Shown: piece by piece, positions 1-8,613 of the stretch
Position numbering within the stretch: the stretch's first letter is position 1
Layout of the letters: every line of letters starts with the position of its first letter
From: Shewanella sp. VB17
Lineage (GTDB): Bacteria > Pseudomonadota > Gammaproteobacteria > Enterobacterales > Shewanellaceae
Direction of reading: 5' to 3'
Length of the DNA: 64,000 nt
Assembly (NCBI RefSeq): GCF_013248905.1
Contig: NZ_JABRVS010000001.1
Span: forward strand, 3,968,001 to 4,032,000
Translations under genes and position numbers: made by a program
Notes under the pieces: model-generated
Database searches by the model: none
The model's input: the letters and a program-made list of their open reading frames with translations, nothing else
What the model was told of the DNA's origin: nothing

Positions 1-1287
1 AGCAAATAGTACTCCAATAGTAATTTTTTCATCTAGGATTAAATATGCCCCTAACCATATTAATAAAACGTATTCCATTCCTTGTAGTAATTCTTTGAAT
101 GTATTATAGGCTATTGTTAACTTGCCTAATTTTATATCTGCATTCATCCAATCTGCATTTGCATTTTCTAACTTTGATTGTCGAATAGCCTCGCCACTGA
201 ATATTTTTACTGGTTGAACCGATCGTACTGACTCATAAAAAAGTCCGTCAGAAATAGCTTTTAACTGTAGTTTTTCTTTAGTGTGATTGCGTATTGGTTG
301 GAATAAGATAATGCGGGATAATGTATACAAGGAAATGGCAGAAATAGCTATCAACGTGAGTTTAGGTGAAAAAACAAACATCATAATTACCGTAATAATT
401 GCCATCACACCATCGATTAACCCCTCGACAAAGCCACTGCTTAACAGTTGTTTTATATATTCGAGCGAACCAAACCTTGAAGTTATGTCTCCGATAAATC
501 GTTTACCAAACCAAGTCATGGGTAACCGTAACATGTGCCTGAATAAATTAGACACCAGTTGAATGCCTAATGTCGTTCGCAAATAAACAATGATCCAAGA
601 ACGAAACGCTTGTGTCACTACTTTTAACAACAATAACAAGGAAAAACCAAATCCTAATACTAATAAAAATCGTCTATCATTCGTTATGACTACATTATCA
701 ACCACTAATTGAATAAAATATGGGGCTAGTAAAGCAAGAAACTGTAACACCACAGACAAAATAATTATTTGTACTAAACTACGTTTCAAACCTGTAATAC
801 TTTTCCATAACACACCTAAACCTAGTTTTAATTCTTCATCTTTTTCGGTGAAATCATCTGTTGGCCTAAGCTCTAATGCAATGCCGGTAAATGATTTTGA
901 TACAGCCTCCATAGATAAAAACATTTCACCTTTAGCCGGATCATGAATAACAATGCCATTTCTTTTAACCGCTTTTAGTACTACAAAATGATTAAGATCC
1001 CAATGTAAAATCACTGGTGTATTAAGTGTTTTAAGTTGTTCCAGTTCTACTTTTAACGCTCTACCTGATAGATTTAGCTGAGAGGCTATATTGACCAGTT
1101 GTTTTAATGTCGCCCCTTTTAAACTAATTGGATATTTACGTCTTAAGCTGAACAAATCGATTTTATGGCCATAAAAATTTGAGATCATGCAAATACAAGT
1201 TAACCCACATTCAGCAGCTTCACTTTGCAACAATACAGGCAGTTTATTTTTATTACTAAAATTTAGTTTACTTGTAATATTTTCCAT
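1..1287 (-). CDS. C39-peptidase ABC exporter of RiPP peptides (partial, 3' end off window)
   Basis: Reading the minus strand from the ATG at 1287 gives 429 open codons to the window edge. Residues 1-130 are a C39 peptidase domain: a Gln at 21, catalytic Cys27 in SEAAECGLTCICMI, a His in HWDLNHFVVL and an Asp in IHDPAKG, so the catalytic triad looks intact. A six-helix ABC membrane domain follows (for example LVQIIILSVVLQFLALLAPY). The ATPase domain must lie beyond position 1. Proteins of this family cut leader peptides after a double glycine and export the core across the inner membrane. It starts 21 bases after the HlyD-type adaptor gene, so the two are probably one operon. Three double-glycine peptides encoded nearby are its likely substrates (inference). 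Confidence 0.93.
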   Translation of the reverse strand, partial: MENITSKLNFSNKNKLPVLLQSEAAECGLTCICMISNFYGHKIDLFSLRRKYPISLKGATLKQLVNIASQLNLSGRALKVELEQLKTLNTPVILHWDLNHFVVLKAVKRNGIVIHDPAKGEMFLSMEAVSKSFTGIALELRPTDDFTEKDEELKLGLGVLWKSITGLKRSLVQIIILSVVLQFLALLAPYFIQLVVDNVVITNDRRFLLVLGFGFSLLLLLKVVTQAFRSWIIVYLRTTLGIQLVSNLFRHMLRLPMTWFGKRFIGDITSRFGSLEYIKQLLSSGFVEGLIDGVMAIITVIMMFVFSPKLTLIAISAISLYTLSRIILFQPIRNHTKEKLQLKAISDGLFYESVRSVQPVKIFSGEAIRQSKLENANADWMNADIKLGKLTIAYNTFKELLQGMEYVLLIWLGAYLILDEKITIGVLFA

Positions 1288-1308
1288 ATTTTATCCGTGC
1301 AGGTGTAA

Positions 1309-2559
1309 TTAACTGTTATTCTGAGCTGTCATCATTGGTTCAAAAATCCAGCCAAAAAATGAACGCGTTTCCCCAACAATATCCGCATCAAGTAACATTC
1401 CTGTTTGCAATTTAATCGCTTGATTTTTTATATCTATATTTTGCTTATTTAGCATCACTATCGCTCGATAGGAAGGTGCTTCAACAAGCTCAGAAACCTC
1501 AGCTTGAAAGGGTTGGATTAACGTTTGTGAGATATTTTCAATGGTACCGGAAAAGATGCCAAACTTTTGAAAAGGGAAAGCCTGATATCTCAGATTAATC
1601 TTGTGCCCTATTTTGACCTGACCTATGGCACTTGTCGGTATGTATATTTCTGCAACCAGTTGGTGGTTTTTAGGCAATAAAATCATAAGTGGTTTATTCA
1701 TCTCGATAAAAGTACCATTTCTAACAAAAACATTAGCAACGATGCCATCATTAGGTGCTGTTATAATATAAAATCGATCAGATTCTTTATTCGCCAAATC
1801 TCTTTGAATATTGGCTAAATTTTGTTGATAACCCACCACCATCGATTTCCCTTGTACGGTAATATTACGGATACTTTTTTCCGTTTTTTTAGCCTGTTCA
1901 AGAAAATTCAATTTGGCTCTGCTGAGCGATTTCAAAACAAGACGCGCTTCGAGTAACTGTGCATATTTGGCATTATATTCGGTTTGAGAAACTTGTTTTT
2001 TATCTCTTAATTTTGAAATTATTGATAATTCTGAAGCTAATAACTTCTTATAATCATTTTTGATGTTTATCTCTTCTTGCGCAAGTTTTGCTTTTTGTTT
2101 TAACGTTCTTACTGCACTAATCAAATCCTCAACATCAAATTTATTAAGTTCTTTTTGATAGATTATTTTCTCATTTATCAACGCTATACTTTCTTTCAAG
2201 CTACTAATAAGTTTATTGTTTATAGAGCCACTCTCACCTTGCTTGTCTGTTCTTATTTTATATAAAGATGTTCCCTGTGATACAAAGTCACCTTCATTGA
2301 GGTAAATTTCTTCTACAATACCGGGTTGATAAGCCATAATCTCGGTATCACCAGTGCGACTTTTTAAAACACCTTTTACAGGAGTTGCCTGAGTATATTC
2401 TCCAAAAAAAAGAAACAAGGTTATAACAAGTAAAATTATAACAATGAATATGGAGATAAGACTAAAACTGATAGGTCTTATCAATATGACTTCTCCATGT
2501 CTTGATGACATAGCTTCAATAACTTCAGTTCTAAAAATTTGACGTTTCTTTTTAATCAT
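1309..2559 (-). CDS. HlyD-family membrane fusion protein of the peptide exporter
   Basis: This 416-residue protein has one N-terminal transmembrane segment (about residues 30-52, rich in I/V/L), then a lipoyl-like half (PGIVEEIYLNEGDFVSQGTSL), a long coiled-coil hairpin (about 120-240), and the second lipoyl half with a beta-barrel domain (NDGIVANVFVRNGTFIEMNK). That is the order of HlyD/EmrA/CvaA adaptor proteins, which bridge an inner-membrane ABC exporter and an outer-membrane channel. It lies directly upstream of the C39 exporter gene and in the same direction. No TolC-like gene is in the window, so a housekeeping TolC is presumably used (inference). Confidence 0.92.
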   Translation of the reverse strand: MIKKKRQIFRTEVIEAMSSRHGEVILIRPISFSLISIFIVIILLVITLFLFFGEYTQATPVKGVLKSRTGDTEIMAYQPGIVEEIYLNEGDFVSQGTSLYKIRTDKQGESGSINNKLISSLKESIALINEKIIYQKELNKFDVEDLISAVRTLKQKAKLAQEEINIKNDYKKLLASELSIISKLRDKKQVSQTEYNAKYAQLLEARLVLKSLSRAKLNFLEQAKKTEKSIRNITVQGKSMVVGYQQNLANIQRDLANKESDRFYIITAPNDGIVANVFVRNGTFIEMNKPLMILLPKNHQLVAEIYIPTSAIGQVKIGHKINLRYQAFPFQKFGIFSGTIENISQTLIQPFQAEVSELVEAPSYRAIVMLNKQNIDIKNQAIKLQTGMLLDADIVGETRSFFGWIFEPMMTAQNNS

Positions 2560-2797
2560 TTTCTACTGTCACTCTATTTAATCTCACCCGTAGTATTTAG
2601 TGATTGCTTCAATATAAAACAATACCTTGAATAAAAATTAAATTATAACTAAATCCAGCCAAATTAAGATTATTTCAAGACAATATAGATACTATCTTAA
2701 AATAAAAGTTAATATCATGATAAAATAAGGCGGCATTTTATTACTTACTGTTTAAACTTATTCAGTACTATATTATAAATAATTAAAGGGTATTCTC

Positions 2798-2959
2798 ATG
2801 TTATTTAACAGAACAAAAAATAGTAAACAAAAAAAAGAAGATGAACTTTCAACAGAAGTACTTGATAGTGAACTGTTGGATTTAGAAGATGATATTTTAT
2901 CTGAAGCAGGAGGTGGGAACGCTCCTAATATGGGTTGCGGTGTAAACAACCCAAATTAA
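2798..2959 (+). CDS. RiPP precursor peptide A1 (53 aa, double-glycine leader, one core Cys)
   Basis: The small ORF starts at ATG 2798 with a good ribosome site (AAAGGG about 8 bases upstream) and stops at 2959. The peptide has a charged N-terminus, an acidic amphipathic leader (DSELLDLEDDILSEAGG) and a double glycine at residues 38-39. The predicted core after it is GNAPNMGCGVNNPN, with one cysteine (residue 47), three Gly and four Asn. The leader resembles those of peptides A2 and A3. It is divergent from the exporter operon and has no maturase immediately behind it. The reading as a substrate of the adjacent C39 exporter is inference from the leader and position. It could act alone, be modified in trans, or be an inducer peptide. 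Confidence 0.8.
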   Translation: MLFNRTKNSKQKKEDELSTEVLDSELLDLEDDILSEAGGGNAPNMGCGVNNPN

Positions 2960-3013
2960 GTAAACAAGCTTATAAACACGTAAAAAATCATTCGAAAAAA
3001 CAATGAAAATATC

Positions 3014-3051
3014 AAGAGCCAGAGAAGTATGACTTTCATATACTCTTGCTC
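3014..3051 (+). terminator. Imperfect hairpin downstream of precursor A1
   Basis: An inverted repeat with arms AGAGCCAGAGAAGTATGA and TCATATACTCTTGCTCT starts about 55 bases after the A1 stop. The arms pair with a few mismatches. No strong U-run follows, so it may be a processing or stability hairpin rather than a clean terminator. Confidence 0.4.
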
Positions 3052-3172
3052 TACTTTCACACAATCAACTACATTATATCTAATAACATTTACTTAAATA
3101 ATCACGTGTCAATCATCATAGCATTTTCAACTCTTACTTTTAATTATTATTATAATAGAAACCAAATAAAAG

Positions 3173-4099
3173 TCATGCTTTTACGCTATTATTTGTACGA
3201 TATTCCCTTGGTGATACGCCTATATTAATTTTAAAATTATTTCTAAAATTAATCGTACTACTAAATCCAGCAGCATCGGCTATGTCATCAATGCTCATTT
3301 CACTAATTATTAAATAGTTAATGGCCAGTGAAATACGTTTACTAGTTAGCCATGACTTGGGGCTTTGTTGATAGATTAACCTAAACTTCCGATCAAAGTT
3401 CCTTCGAGACATAAAACATCTTTCGGCCAGAAGATCTAAATTATCTATTTTAGCTAAATTTTTTTCAGCCCAGAAAATGGTACTCCTTAGCCTTTGATGA
3501 CAACTAGAATATGTATCATTATGTAAAATACCTACTGGTGATACTTGTAAAAGATTAGCGACCTTGATCGCAATATCACTTTCAATGTCTTCCCCGATGA
3601 GATGAATACCTAGTTGCAACGCTGCAACACTCGATGCAGCACAATACAAGTTATCTTCGCCACTAAATGCAATATCGGTACTAAATTTCACTTGTGAGAA
3701 TCTAATAGAATAAGCAGCAAAATAACGTTTATCTACTGCTATCATCTTCCCATTTAGTAAGCCTGTTTGAGCGAGTAATGAAACACCACTACCTAATGCA
3801 ACCAAACGATTTCCTCTTTGATGAAATTCTATCAGAAGATCTAATAGTACAGTTTCATTCGCCAGTAAGTCAGAGTCAACATCAAGCAAAACAATAGTAT
3901 GGCTTTTCAATAATACTTCTGATAATTCTTGGGTAAAGTTATCCCATTTTAATACTCTTGAATGATACCATTTAGAGCCGTTAGCTATATTATTAACAAA
4001 TATCTCTTGAGCACAACTTAAGCTAAAAGAGTGATAATTTGTAAATGAAATAATAGAAACATCTAAATTTTCATTTGTTTTTTTAAAATCATCCAACAC
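3173..4099 (-). CDS. GlxA-type AraC-family transcriptional regulator
   Basis: The 308-residue protein has an N-terminal DJ-1/PfpI-like (class I amidotransferase-like) domain, residues about 10-185, with SIISFTNYHSFSLSCAQEIF at its start. The C-terminal two thirds of the rest is an AraC/XylS DNA-binding domain with two helix-turn-helix units: DLLAERCFMSRRNFDRKFR and SIDDIADAAGFSSTINFRNN, ending in GVSPREYR. This is the architecture of GlxA/FtrA regulators, whose sensor domain is usually not catalytic. It lies between precursor A1 and precursor A2 and points away from A2. AraC proteins bind paired direct repeats; such repeats with 21-bp spacing occur upstream of A2 and A3, so it is the natural candidate for controlling the peptide genes (inference). 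Confidence 0.9.
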   Translation of the reverse strand: MLDDFKKTNENLDVSIISFTNYHSFSLSCAQEIFVNNIANGSKWYHSRVLKWDNFTQELSEVLLKSHTIVLLDVDSDLLANETVLLDLLIEFHQRGNRLVALGSGVSLLAQTGLLNGKMIAVDKRYFAAYSIRFSQVKFSTDIAFSGEDNLYCAASSVAALQLGIHLIGEDIESDIAIKVANLLQVSPVGILHNDTYSSCHQRLRSTIFWAEKNLAKIDNLDLLAERCFMSRRNFDRKFRLIYQQSPKSWLTSKRISLAINYLIISEMSIDDIADAAGFSSTINFRNNFKINIGVSPREYRTNNSVKA

Positions 4100-4244
4100 A
4101 ATACTAATCCTTTAGAACTACAACAATATACTTAATACAAATCAATTTACTATAAAAACATTGATTTTTTCGAAACTACTAACCGACATTAAAGCTTGAT
4201 AGCCACAACCCTACAACAATTACACAAAAAAATAAAATAAAATA

Positions 4245-4265
4245 CATAATGCATAATGCATAATG
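4245..4265. repeat. 7-bp tandem repeat, three copies
   Basis: CATAATG is repeated three times without interruption, in the AT-rich gap about 145 bases upstream of the regulator start. Three copies are few, and no gene start directly depends on the tract. Confidence 0.6.
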
Positions 4266-4349
4266 CAATAAAAAATCTTAAAAGTGCTTAAAAAAAGATT
4301 AAGCTAAGGGTTTTACTTAACAATATCAATGCTAGTTCTCAGCAATAAT

Positions 4350-4402
4350 CAACTGACCTTTTTATCTATACCAAAGTGTGTCGGTTATCCTTGAAATCTA
4401 AG
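4350..4402. repeat. 53-bp inverted-repeat arm upstream of precursor A2
   Basis: The 53 bases here match the reverse complement of 8900-8952 at 51 positions. The arm begins CAACTGACC and ends AATCTAAG, with CCAAAGTGTGTCGGTTATCC in the middle. It ends 123 bases before the A2 start; the partner ends 127 bases before the A3 start. It is either part of a duplicated control region, or an insertion-sequence end, because the partner copy adjoins an IS30 fragment. Confidence 0.85.
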
Positions 4403-4408
4403 AAGCAC

Positions 4409-4441
4409 GTCTTAATTTTATCATTATTTGTCTTGATTTTT
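4409..4441 (+). promoter_or_regulatory. Putative AraC-type operator: paired direct repeats, 21-bp period, upstream of A2
   Basis: GTCTTAATTTTA at 4409 and GTCTTGATTTTT at 4430 are direct repeats exactly 21 bases apart, two helical turns. The minus strand upstream of A3 carries GACTTATATTTA and GTCTTAATTTTA, also exactly 21 bases apart. Paired direct repeats of this spacing are typical binding sites of AraC-family proteins, and such a regulator is encoded next door. Binding is inferred. Confidence 0.5.
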
Positions 4442-4525
4442 ATGGTTTACGATTTCTTTTTTTGTTATTTTTAATTAGCCACATAACATAGTGGTGACTA
4501 TTGAAAAACTAAAAAAGGATAGATC

Positions 4526-4678
4526 ATGACTGAGAATACACAAGCTAAAGATAAAATAAATAAAATAAAAGATGACTTTTTGAACGACTTAAGCACTGAC
4601 GAACTTGAAATTTTAGATGATACCGCAGGTGGTAAAGCAAAGCAGTGTGATAATTTGGCTTGCGATACGAATTGTTAA
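4526..4678 (+). CDS. RiPP precursor peptide A2 (50 aa, double-glycine leader, three core Cys)
   Basis: ATG 4526 follows AAAAAGGATAGATC, with AAGGA at good spacing. The 50-residue peptide has a leader with STDELEILDDTAGG, ending in a double glycine at residues 35-36. The predicted core is KAKQCDNLACDTNC, with cysteines at 41, 46 and 50, two of them followed by Asp. A radical SAM gene begins 77 bases after the stop. The leader closely resembles that of A3 (both contain EILDD and a GG at 35-36), which supports a real pair. The likely fate is Cys-based cross-linking by the radical SAM enzyme, then cleavage and export by the C39 transporter (inference). The final structure cannot be read from the sequence. 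Confidence 0.85.
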   Translation: MTENTQAKDKINKIKDDFLNDLSTDELEILDDTAGGKAKQCDNLACDTNC

Positions 4679-4755
4679 TCCATATATGAACTGATATTTA
4701 AAGCCTTGATTATTAATCCTTGGCTTATTTTTAACCTATGGATAATATAATTACC

Positions 4756-5796
4756 ATGAATAAACTAAGTACTCATTTTAAAAGAAATTATATCACATCT
4801 GCCAGTAATGGTTATATGCAACTCACACTATTACCGACTGAGAAGTGTAATTTTCGCTGCGTTTATTGCTATGAAGATTTTAAGATAGGCAAAATGAGCC
4901 AAGATACGATAAAGGGAATAAAGGCATTATTAACAATATCAGCTCCAGAGCTAAAAAAATTACATATTCAATGGTTCGGTGGTGAGCCAACTTTAAATAA
5001 ACAAGGTATTATCGACATTTCTAAGCATATTATTTCCCTACAACAAAAATATCACTTTGAATACAATGCTAATATGACCACTAATGCCTATTTACTCGAT
5101 AATAAAATGTTTAAAGAGTTTATTGCATTAGGTATTAGTGATTATCAAATCACGATTGATGGTACTGCCGAGCAGCATAACACCACGAGAAAGAAAGCCA
5201 ATGGAAAAGGAACCTTTGATACCATTTGGCAGAATTTATGTAGCTTTCAAGAAATTACAACCCATTTTAAAATCACGTTTAGATTGCATGTCATGCAGGA
5301 CAATACAGCATCAATGTTACAATTAAGTCATATGATTAAAGAACAATTTGGCCATGATAAACGCTATGTGAGTTTTATTCGTAACATTGCAAATTTAGGT
5401 GGAACAGTTAAAAATACCGTTGACCAATACGTACCCAATGAGCGACAAGATGTTAATGCATTAATCAAAAAAATGAAAAAAATAATGGAACCAGAGACAC
5501 ATCCCTCCGAGAACAAACAAAGTGATGATCCTTACATTTGCTACGCTTCCAAACCTCGCCATTTAACCATTAGAGCTGACGGTAGGTTAGCCAAATGTAC
5601 TGTTATGTTTGATGATGAACGAAATGACATAGGTAAAATTAACCCCGATGGTACATTACAAATCAATGGTGATAAGTTTGATTTTTGGACTCGGGGTTTT
5701 ACTAGTTTAAACTTAAAAGAACTGGCTTGCCCAAAAACAAATTTACCCATGCTAAAGCCTGATTATGGTGAAAGAATCGCAATCAATATGCTTTAA
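4756..5796 (+). CDS. Radical SAM/SPASM-like RiPP maturase B1
   Basis: This 346-residue enzyme has the SAM-cluster motif CNFRCVYC with cysteines at 31, 35 and 38, the SAM-binding WFGGEPTLN, and a C-terminal auxiliary-cluster region with Cys in YICYASKP, a second in GRLAKCTVMFDDERN, and a third in LACPKTNLP. These are features of the SPASM/twitch subfamily that modifies peptides. No separate leader-binding (RRE) domain fits before the barrel. I chose ATG 4756 because it aligns residue for residue with paralogue B2 and gives identical cysteine numbering; ATG 4738 would add six residues. It follows precursor A2 in the same direction. A thioether-forming (sactipeptide or ranthipeptide-like) or cyclophane chemistry is possible; the Cys-rich core favours thioethers (inference). 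Confidence 0.92.
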   Translation: MNKLSTHFKRNYITSASNGYMQLTLLPTEKCNFRCVYCYEDFKIGKMSQDTIKGIKALLTISAPELKKLHIQWFGGEPTLNKQGIIDISKHIISLQQKYHFEYNANMTTNAYLLDNKMFKEFIALGISDYQITIDGTAEQHNTTRKKANGKGTFDTIWQNLCSFQEITTHFKITFRLHVMQDNTASMLQLSHMIKEQFGHDKRYVSFIRNIANLGGTVKNTVDQYVPNERQDVNALIKKMKKIMEPETHPSENKQSDDPYICYASKPRHLTIRADGRLAKCTVMFDDERNDIGKINPDGTLQINGDKFDFWTRGFTSLNLKELACPKTNLPMLKPDYGERIAINML

Positions 5797-6300
5797 AGGT
5801 ATTGTATGATTCACTAATTTTAGGCCTCCGAAATCACGAGGCCATTACAGTAGGCTGATGAAGAGATTAGTCAGTCATTAGTTGTGAAGTCTTTTTTACG
5901 GATGGTAGTTTTAGTCATGACTTTAGCTGACAATTTACCCGTCATTTCGACTGAGAGCAGTGAGTCCCTAAGTCGGCGGCGATTTCACTGGCACCGGCAT
6001 AGATAATATTGGTGATAATGCCGCGAATAAGCTTGATACTGATCCCGCCATTAAAATCGGTGTTTTTCGTTAATATCAAATACTCCGCCAAATTCAATAT
6101 GTAGGTTTCATAAACAAAAATAGTTATAACTCAAGAAATCCAAATAATCAGTAAAATAAGTAATGATTTTCAGCATCTTACTTTAGACTTTCACGTAATT
6201 CTGCTCTGACCTTCAGTGCTGCAGGTTTTGAATTTTCATTTAAAATCCCTAATTTTTGATGAGGAATATGAGATAGATCAGCTTCATTTTCATTGAAAAT
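5797..6300. other. Gene-free debris between maturase B1 and the cupin remnant
   Basis: A GC-rich hairpin (GGCCTC at 5823-5828 pairing with GAGGCC at 5838-5843) sits 26 bases after the B1 stop and may end its transcript. From about 5970 to 6072 the plus strand reads as a short open tail (GGDFTGTGIDNIGDN, ending IKIGVFR and a stop) with no start or recognisable family. It looks like the end of a lost gene. The rest shows nothing recognisable. Confidence 0.5.
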
Positions 6301-6736
6301 TTAATACTTAAACAACTCTAACCAAGCATTACGCTGACTCTGCGGCAAAACCCTCATTGACAATACAGCATGTTTAAAAGCTTCATTTGCTGTAGTTCCA
6401 TAGCTTGGTATTTGATTCCACCAATAATTAATTAGCACATTAAAAGGTGCTAAGGCTTCAACTTGGTTCCACCACATACTTGGTATAAAAATAGCGCCAC
6501 CAGGATATAATTCTACAACGATGGCATGTTGCAGCGCGGTTTTAAATTTAGGATATCTTACAAAATCCGGATTTTGCATATCAACTAGACTCATAGATCG
6601 TCTACCTGGACCATGATCTAATGCACCAATGTAAAGATTTTTAACTTGTTCTGGAGGAAAAAGCGTAAAGCATCTTTTACCAGCAACCACACAGGCAATA
6701 TTATCTGCCTCATCAAAATAGGCAGCAACTGCTGTT
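6301..6736 (-). pseudogene. 5'-truncated cupin_8/JmjC-like gene remnant
   Basis: The minus strand is open from 6736, just after an in-frame stop, to 6301. It reads as the C-terminal part of a cupin-like protein: YFDEADNIACVVAGKR, FTLFPPEQVKNLYIGALDHG, then ELYPGGAIFIPSMWWNQVEA and LINYWWN. These are strongly conserved stretches of the cupin_8 family, whose full members are around 330 residues. The N-terminal half, with most of the metal-binding face, is missing, and the break coincides with an IS256-type remnant on the right. Any internal start, such as one near 6690, would give only about 129 residues. Family members are often found near halogenases or TonB receptors; a past role in this peptide cluster is only speculation. 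Confidence 0.8.
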
Positions 6737-6758
6737 TGCTAACCTATCCAAACATTGA

Positions 6759-7117
6759 ATGCACATTAGAACCAGTAATCCGATAGAATCCACCTTTGCG
6801 ACGGTTCGACTGATAACCCATAGAGTGAAAAGTTGCGGCAGCCTAAGACTACATTAGTGATGGTCTTTAAACTCGCCCAATCGGCAGAGAAGAGATTGTA
6901 TCGTCTGCGAGGATTAAGCTACTGGCTGATGTAATCACAGGGGTGAAATTTAAAGACGGTGAAAGAATAACTCAAGATCAACCAGAGCATCAAGATGTGC
7001 TCATACACCAGATTTGACAATAACGCCAAAAAGTGGACCATACTGATAAGAGATTTGAAATCTGTACTAAATCGTTTTATCATTGAGTTTGAGGAACAAT
7101 TAGCTCCCCATGTCTAA
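6759..7117 (+). pseudogene. IS256-family transposase remnants (two C-terminal pieces)
   Basis: Reading across frames, 6759-6852 gives HIRTSNPIESTFATVR, the C-terminal IS256-family signature. It is followed after a frameshift by MVFKLAQSAEKRL at about 6855, and after another shift by LLADVITGVKFKDGERIT near 6930. A second tail at about 7020-7117 reads NAKKWTILIRDLKSVLNRF and ends in a stop; this resembles the end of another IS256 subgroup. Several stops and shifts show both are dead. They mark the insertion and deletion event that truncated the cupin gene and sits between the two maturase cassettes. Confidence 0.75.
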
Positions 7118-7192
7118 AACGGGTAATTCTCAGTTTTTAAAGTCGGTGCGTCAGATTAAGTCGGAACTCATACAGGTAATATCAAGCTTTTA

Positions 7193-8236
7193 TCAGGCTA
7201 CATTAACCACTTGGATTTCATTTCCCTGCCGTACGCTAGTGTGTTTAAGTTTAGGTAAGTTACTAGCCGGGCAACCAATTTCTCTTTTATCTAAACTAAT
7301 AAAGCCCCTGACCCAAAGTTCCAATTTATCTCCATCTAACGAATAGCTACCATCCCTGTTTATTTTCCCTAAGGTATTCCTGTCATCATTAAACATCACT
7401 GAACATTTTCCTATTCGTCCGTCAGCTCTAATTAATAATTGTTTTGGCATGGCTGCATAACAAATGTAGGGGTTCTTTTTAGTATGTTTACTTACGGTAT
7501 CTAAATTATAGGACATTAATTCTTTTATTTTATTGACTGTTCGTTCACCATCGCTTGGCTGGTGTTTACTTCCGTCACCTGTAACCCCTTTACCCAGATT
7601 TTTAATCGATTCTACATGAATAGTATATCTTTTGTCGCTGCCAAAGTTTTGAGTGATTTGATGACACAAATCCAACATAGATTGTGCGTTATCATCTGTG
7701 ACATGTAATCTGATCACTAATTTGAAGTCATGTTGTGATTGTTTAAAAGAAATAAGGTTATGCCAAATTTGATCAAAACTTCCACTTCCATTAAGCTGTA
7801 TTCTGGTTTTATTGTGTGCTTCCTTACCGCCATCTAAGCTAACCTGATAAGTGTTCACGCCTAATTCGACTAATCGATTGAAAAGAGGATAGTTTAATAA
7901 ATATCCGTTTGTTGTCATTCCGCCGTTATATTTAAATCCATATGTACGTTTTAAATCCATTATGTGGCTTGAGATATCTTCTATTGCTTTACTATTCAGA
8001 GTCGGTTCACCTCCGAACCAGGCTATCGTTAAGTTTTTTAAAGTAGGGGCTGCTTTTGTTAATAAATTTTTTATACCATGAACAGTATCCTGACTCATTT
8101 TTCCTATTTCAAAATCTTCATAGCAATACACACATCTAAAATTACATTTCTCTGTAGGGAGGAGCATTAGATATAAATAGCCTTCACTGCTTGTGGCTAT
8201 ATATTTTTTTTTGAATTTATTATCTAGATCATCCAT
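7193..8236 (-). CDS. Radical SAM/SPASM-like RiPP maturase B2
   Basis: The 347-residue enzyme is a paralogue of B1, about half identical by eye, with the same block order: CNFRCVYC (cysteines 31, 35, 38), AWFGGEPTLN, then PYICYAAMP, GRIGKCSVMFNDDRN and IGCPASNLP for the auxiliary cluster. The start ATG 8236 has AGGAT upstream. It faces B1 and lies downstream of precursor A3 on the same strand, separated by 377 bases of possible insertion debris, whereas A2 and B1 are only 77 bases apart. The likely substrate is A3 (inference). Intact motifs and an uninterrupted frame argue that it is still functional. The divergence from B1 suggests an old duplication with specialised substrates, not a recent copy. 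Confidence 0.92.
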   Translation of the reverse strand: MDDLDNKFKKKYIATSSEGYLYLMLLPTEKCNFRCVYCYEDFEIGKMSQDTVHGIKNLLTKAAPTLKNLTIAWFGGEPTLNSKAIEDISSHIMDLKRTYGFKYNGGMTTNGYLLNYPLFNRLVELGVNTYQVSLDGGKEAHNKTRIQLNGSGSFDQIWHNLISFKQSQHDFKLVIRLHVTDDNAQSMLDLCHQITQNFGSDKRYTIHVESIKNLGKGVTGDGSKHQPSDGERTVNKIKELMSYNLDTVSKHTKKNPYICYAAMPKQLLIRADGRIGKCSVMFNDDRNTLGKINRDGSYSLDGDKLELWVRGFISLDKREIGCPASNLPKLKHTSVRQGNEIQVVNVA

Positions 8237-8319
8237 ATAGTCATCCTAAAATCCCATTACATCTCAAAAGCTATCGCTGTGATAGATAAAGTTTAATTAC
8301 CTCAAACTGGATCTGAGGG

Positions 8320-8606
8320 TTATTTTGTTACACCCTCGAAGGGCTTAAGTCGGTGTGCGAGTGCGATACCCTAAATATCAGTCGCTCTCTACACTCATTC
8401 ACTAACTCTGGCTACGTATGTATTTCAGAATTATTTTTTCATTTAAGCTAAGTGTTGATACAAAATATTATCAAATAAAAAGATGAGTAGGGTTTATTTC
8501 CCTGCCCCTAAAATTTATTATTGAAATTTTTTTGCCATTTACAGTAACTAATTACCTTATTAAGGGGGCAATCTTGTATGAGATACCCCCGGCTAAGCTA
8601 GGGGAT
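8320..8606. mobile_element. Possible internally deleted IS200-type relic between A3 and B2
   Basis: The segment near 8325-8360 (CCTCGAAGGGCTTAAGTCGG) resembles the inner right end of the IS200 copy at 9650-9672 (CCTAAAAGGGCTTAAGTAAG). The hairpin CCCCCGGCTAAGCTAGGGG at 8587-8605 resembles the left-end hairpin of that IS200 at 10197-10214, in the same relative orientation. There is no transposase between them. The hairpin lies 8 bases after the A3 stop and may now act as its terminator or attenuator. The resemblance is short, so this is tentative. Confidence 0.35.
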
Positions 8607-8613
8607 GCAATGT

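Noticed and set aside
7110..7346. 78-codon plus-strand ORF near maturase B2
   Set aside because: Most of it is antisense to the C-terminus of B2, and the start lies in the IS256 remnant tail.
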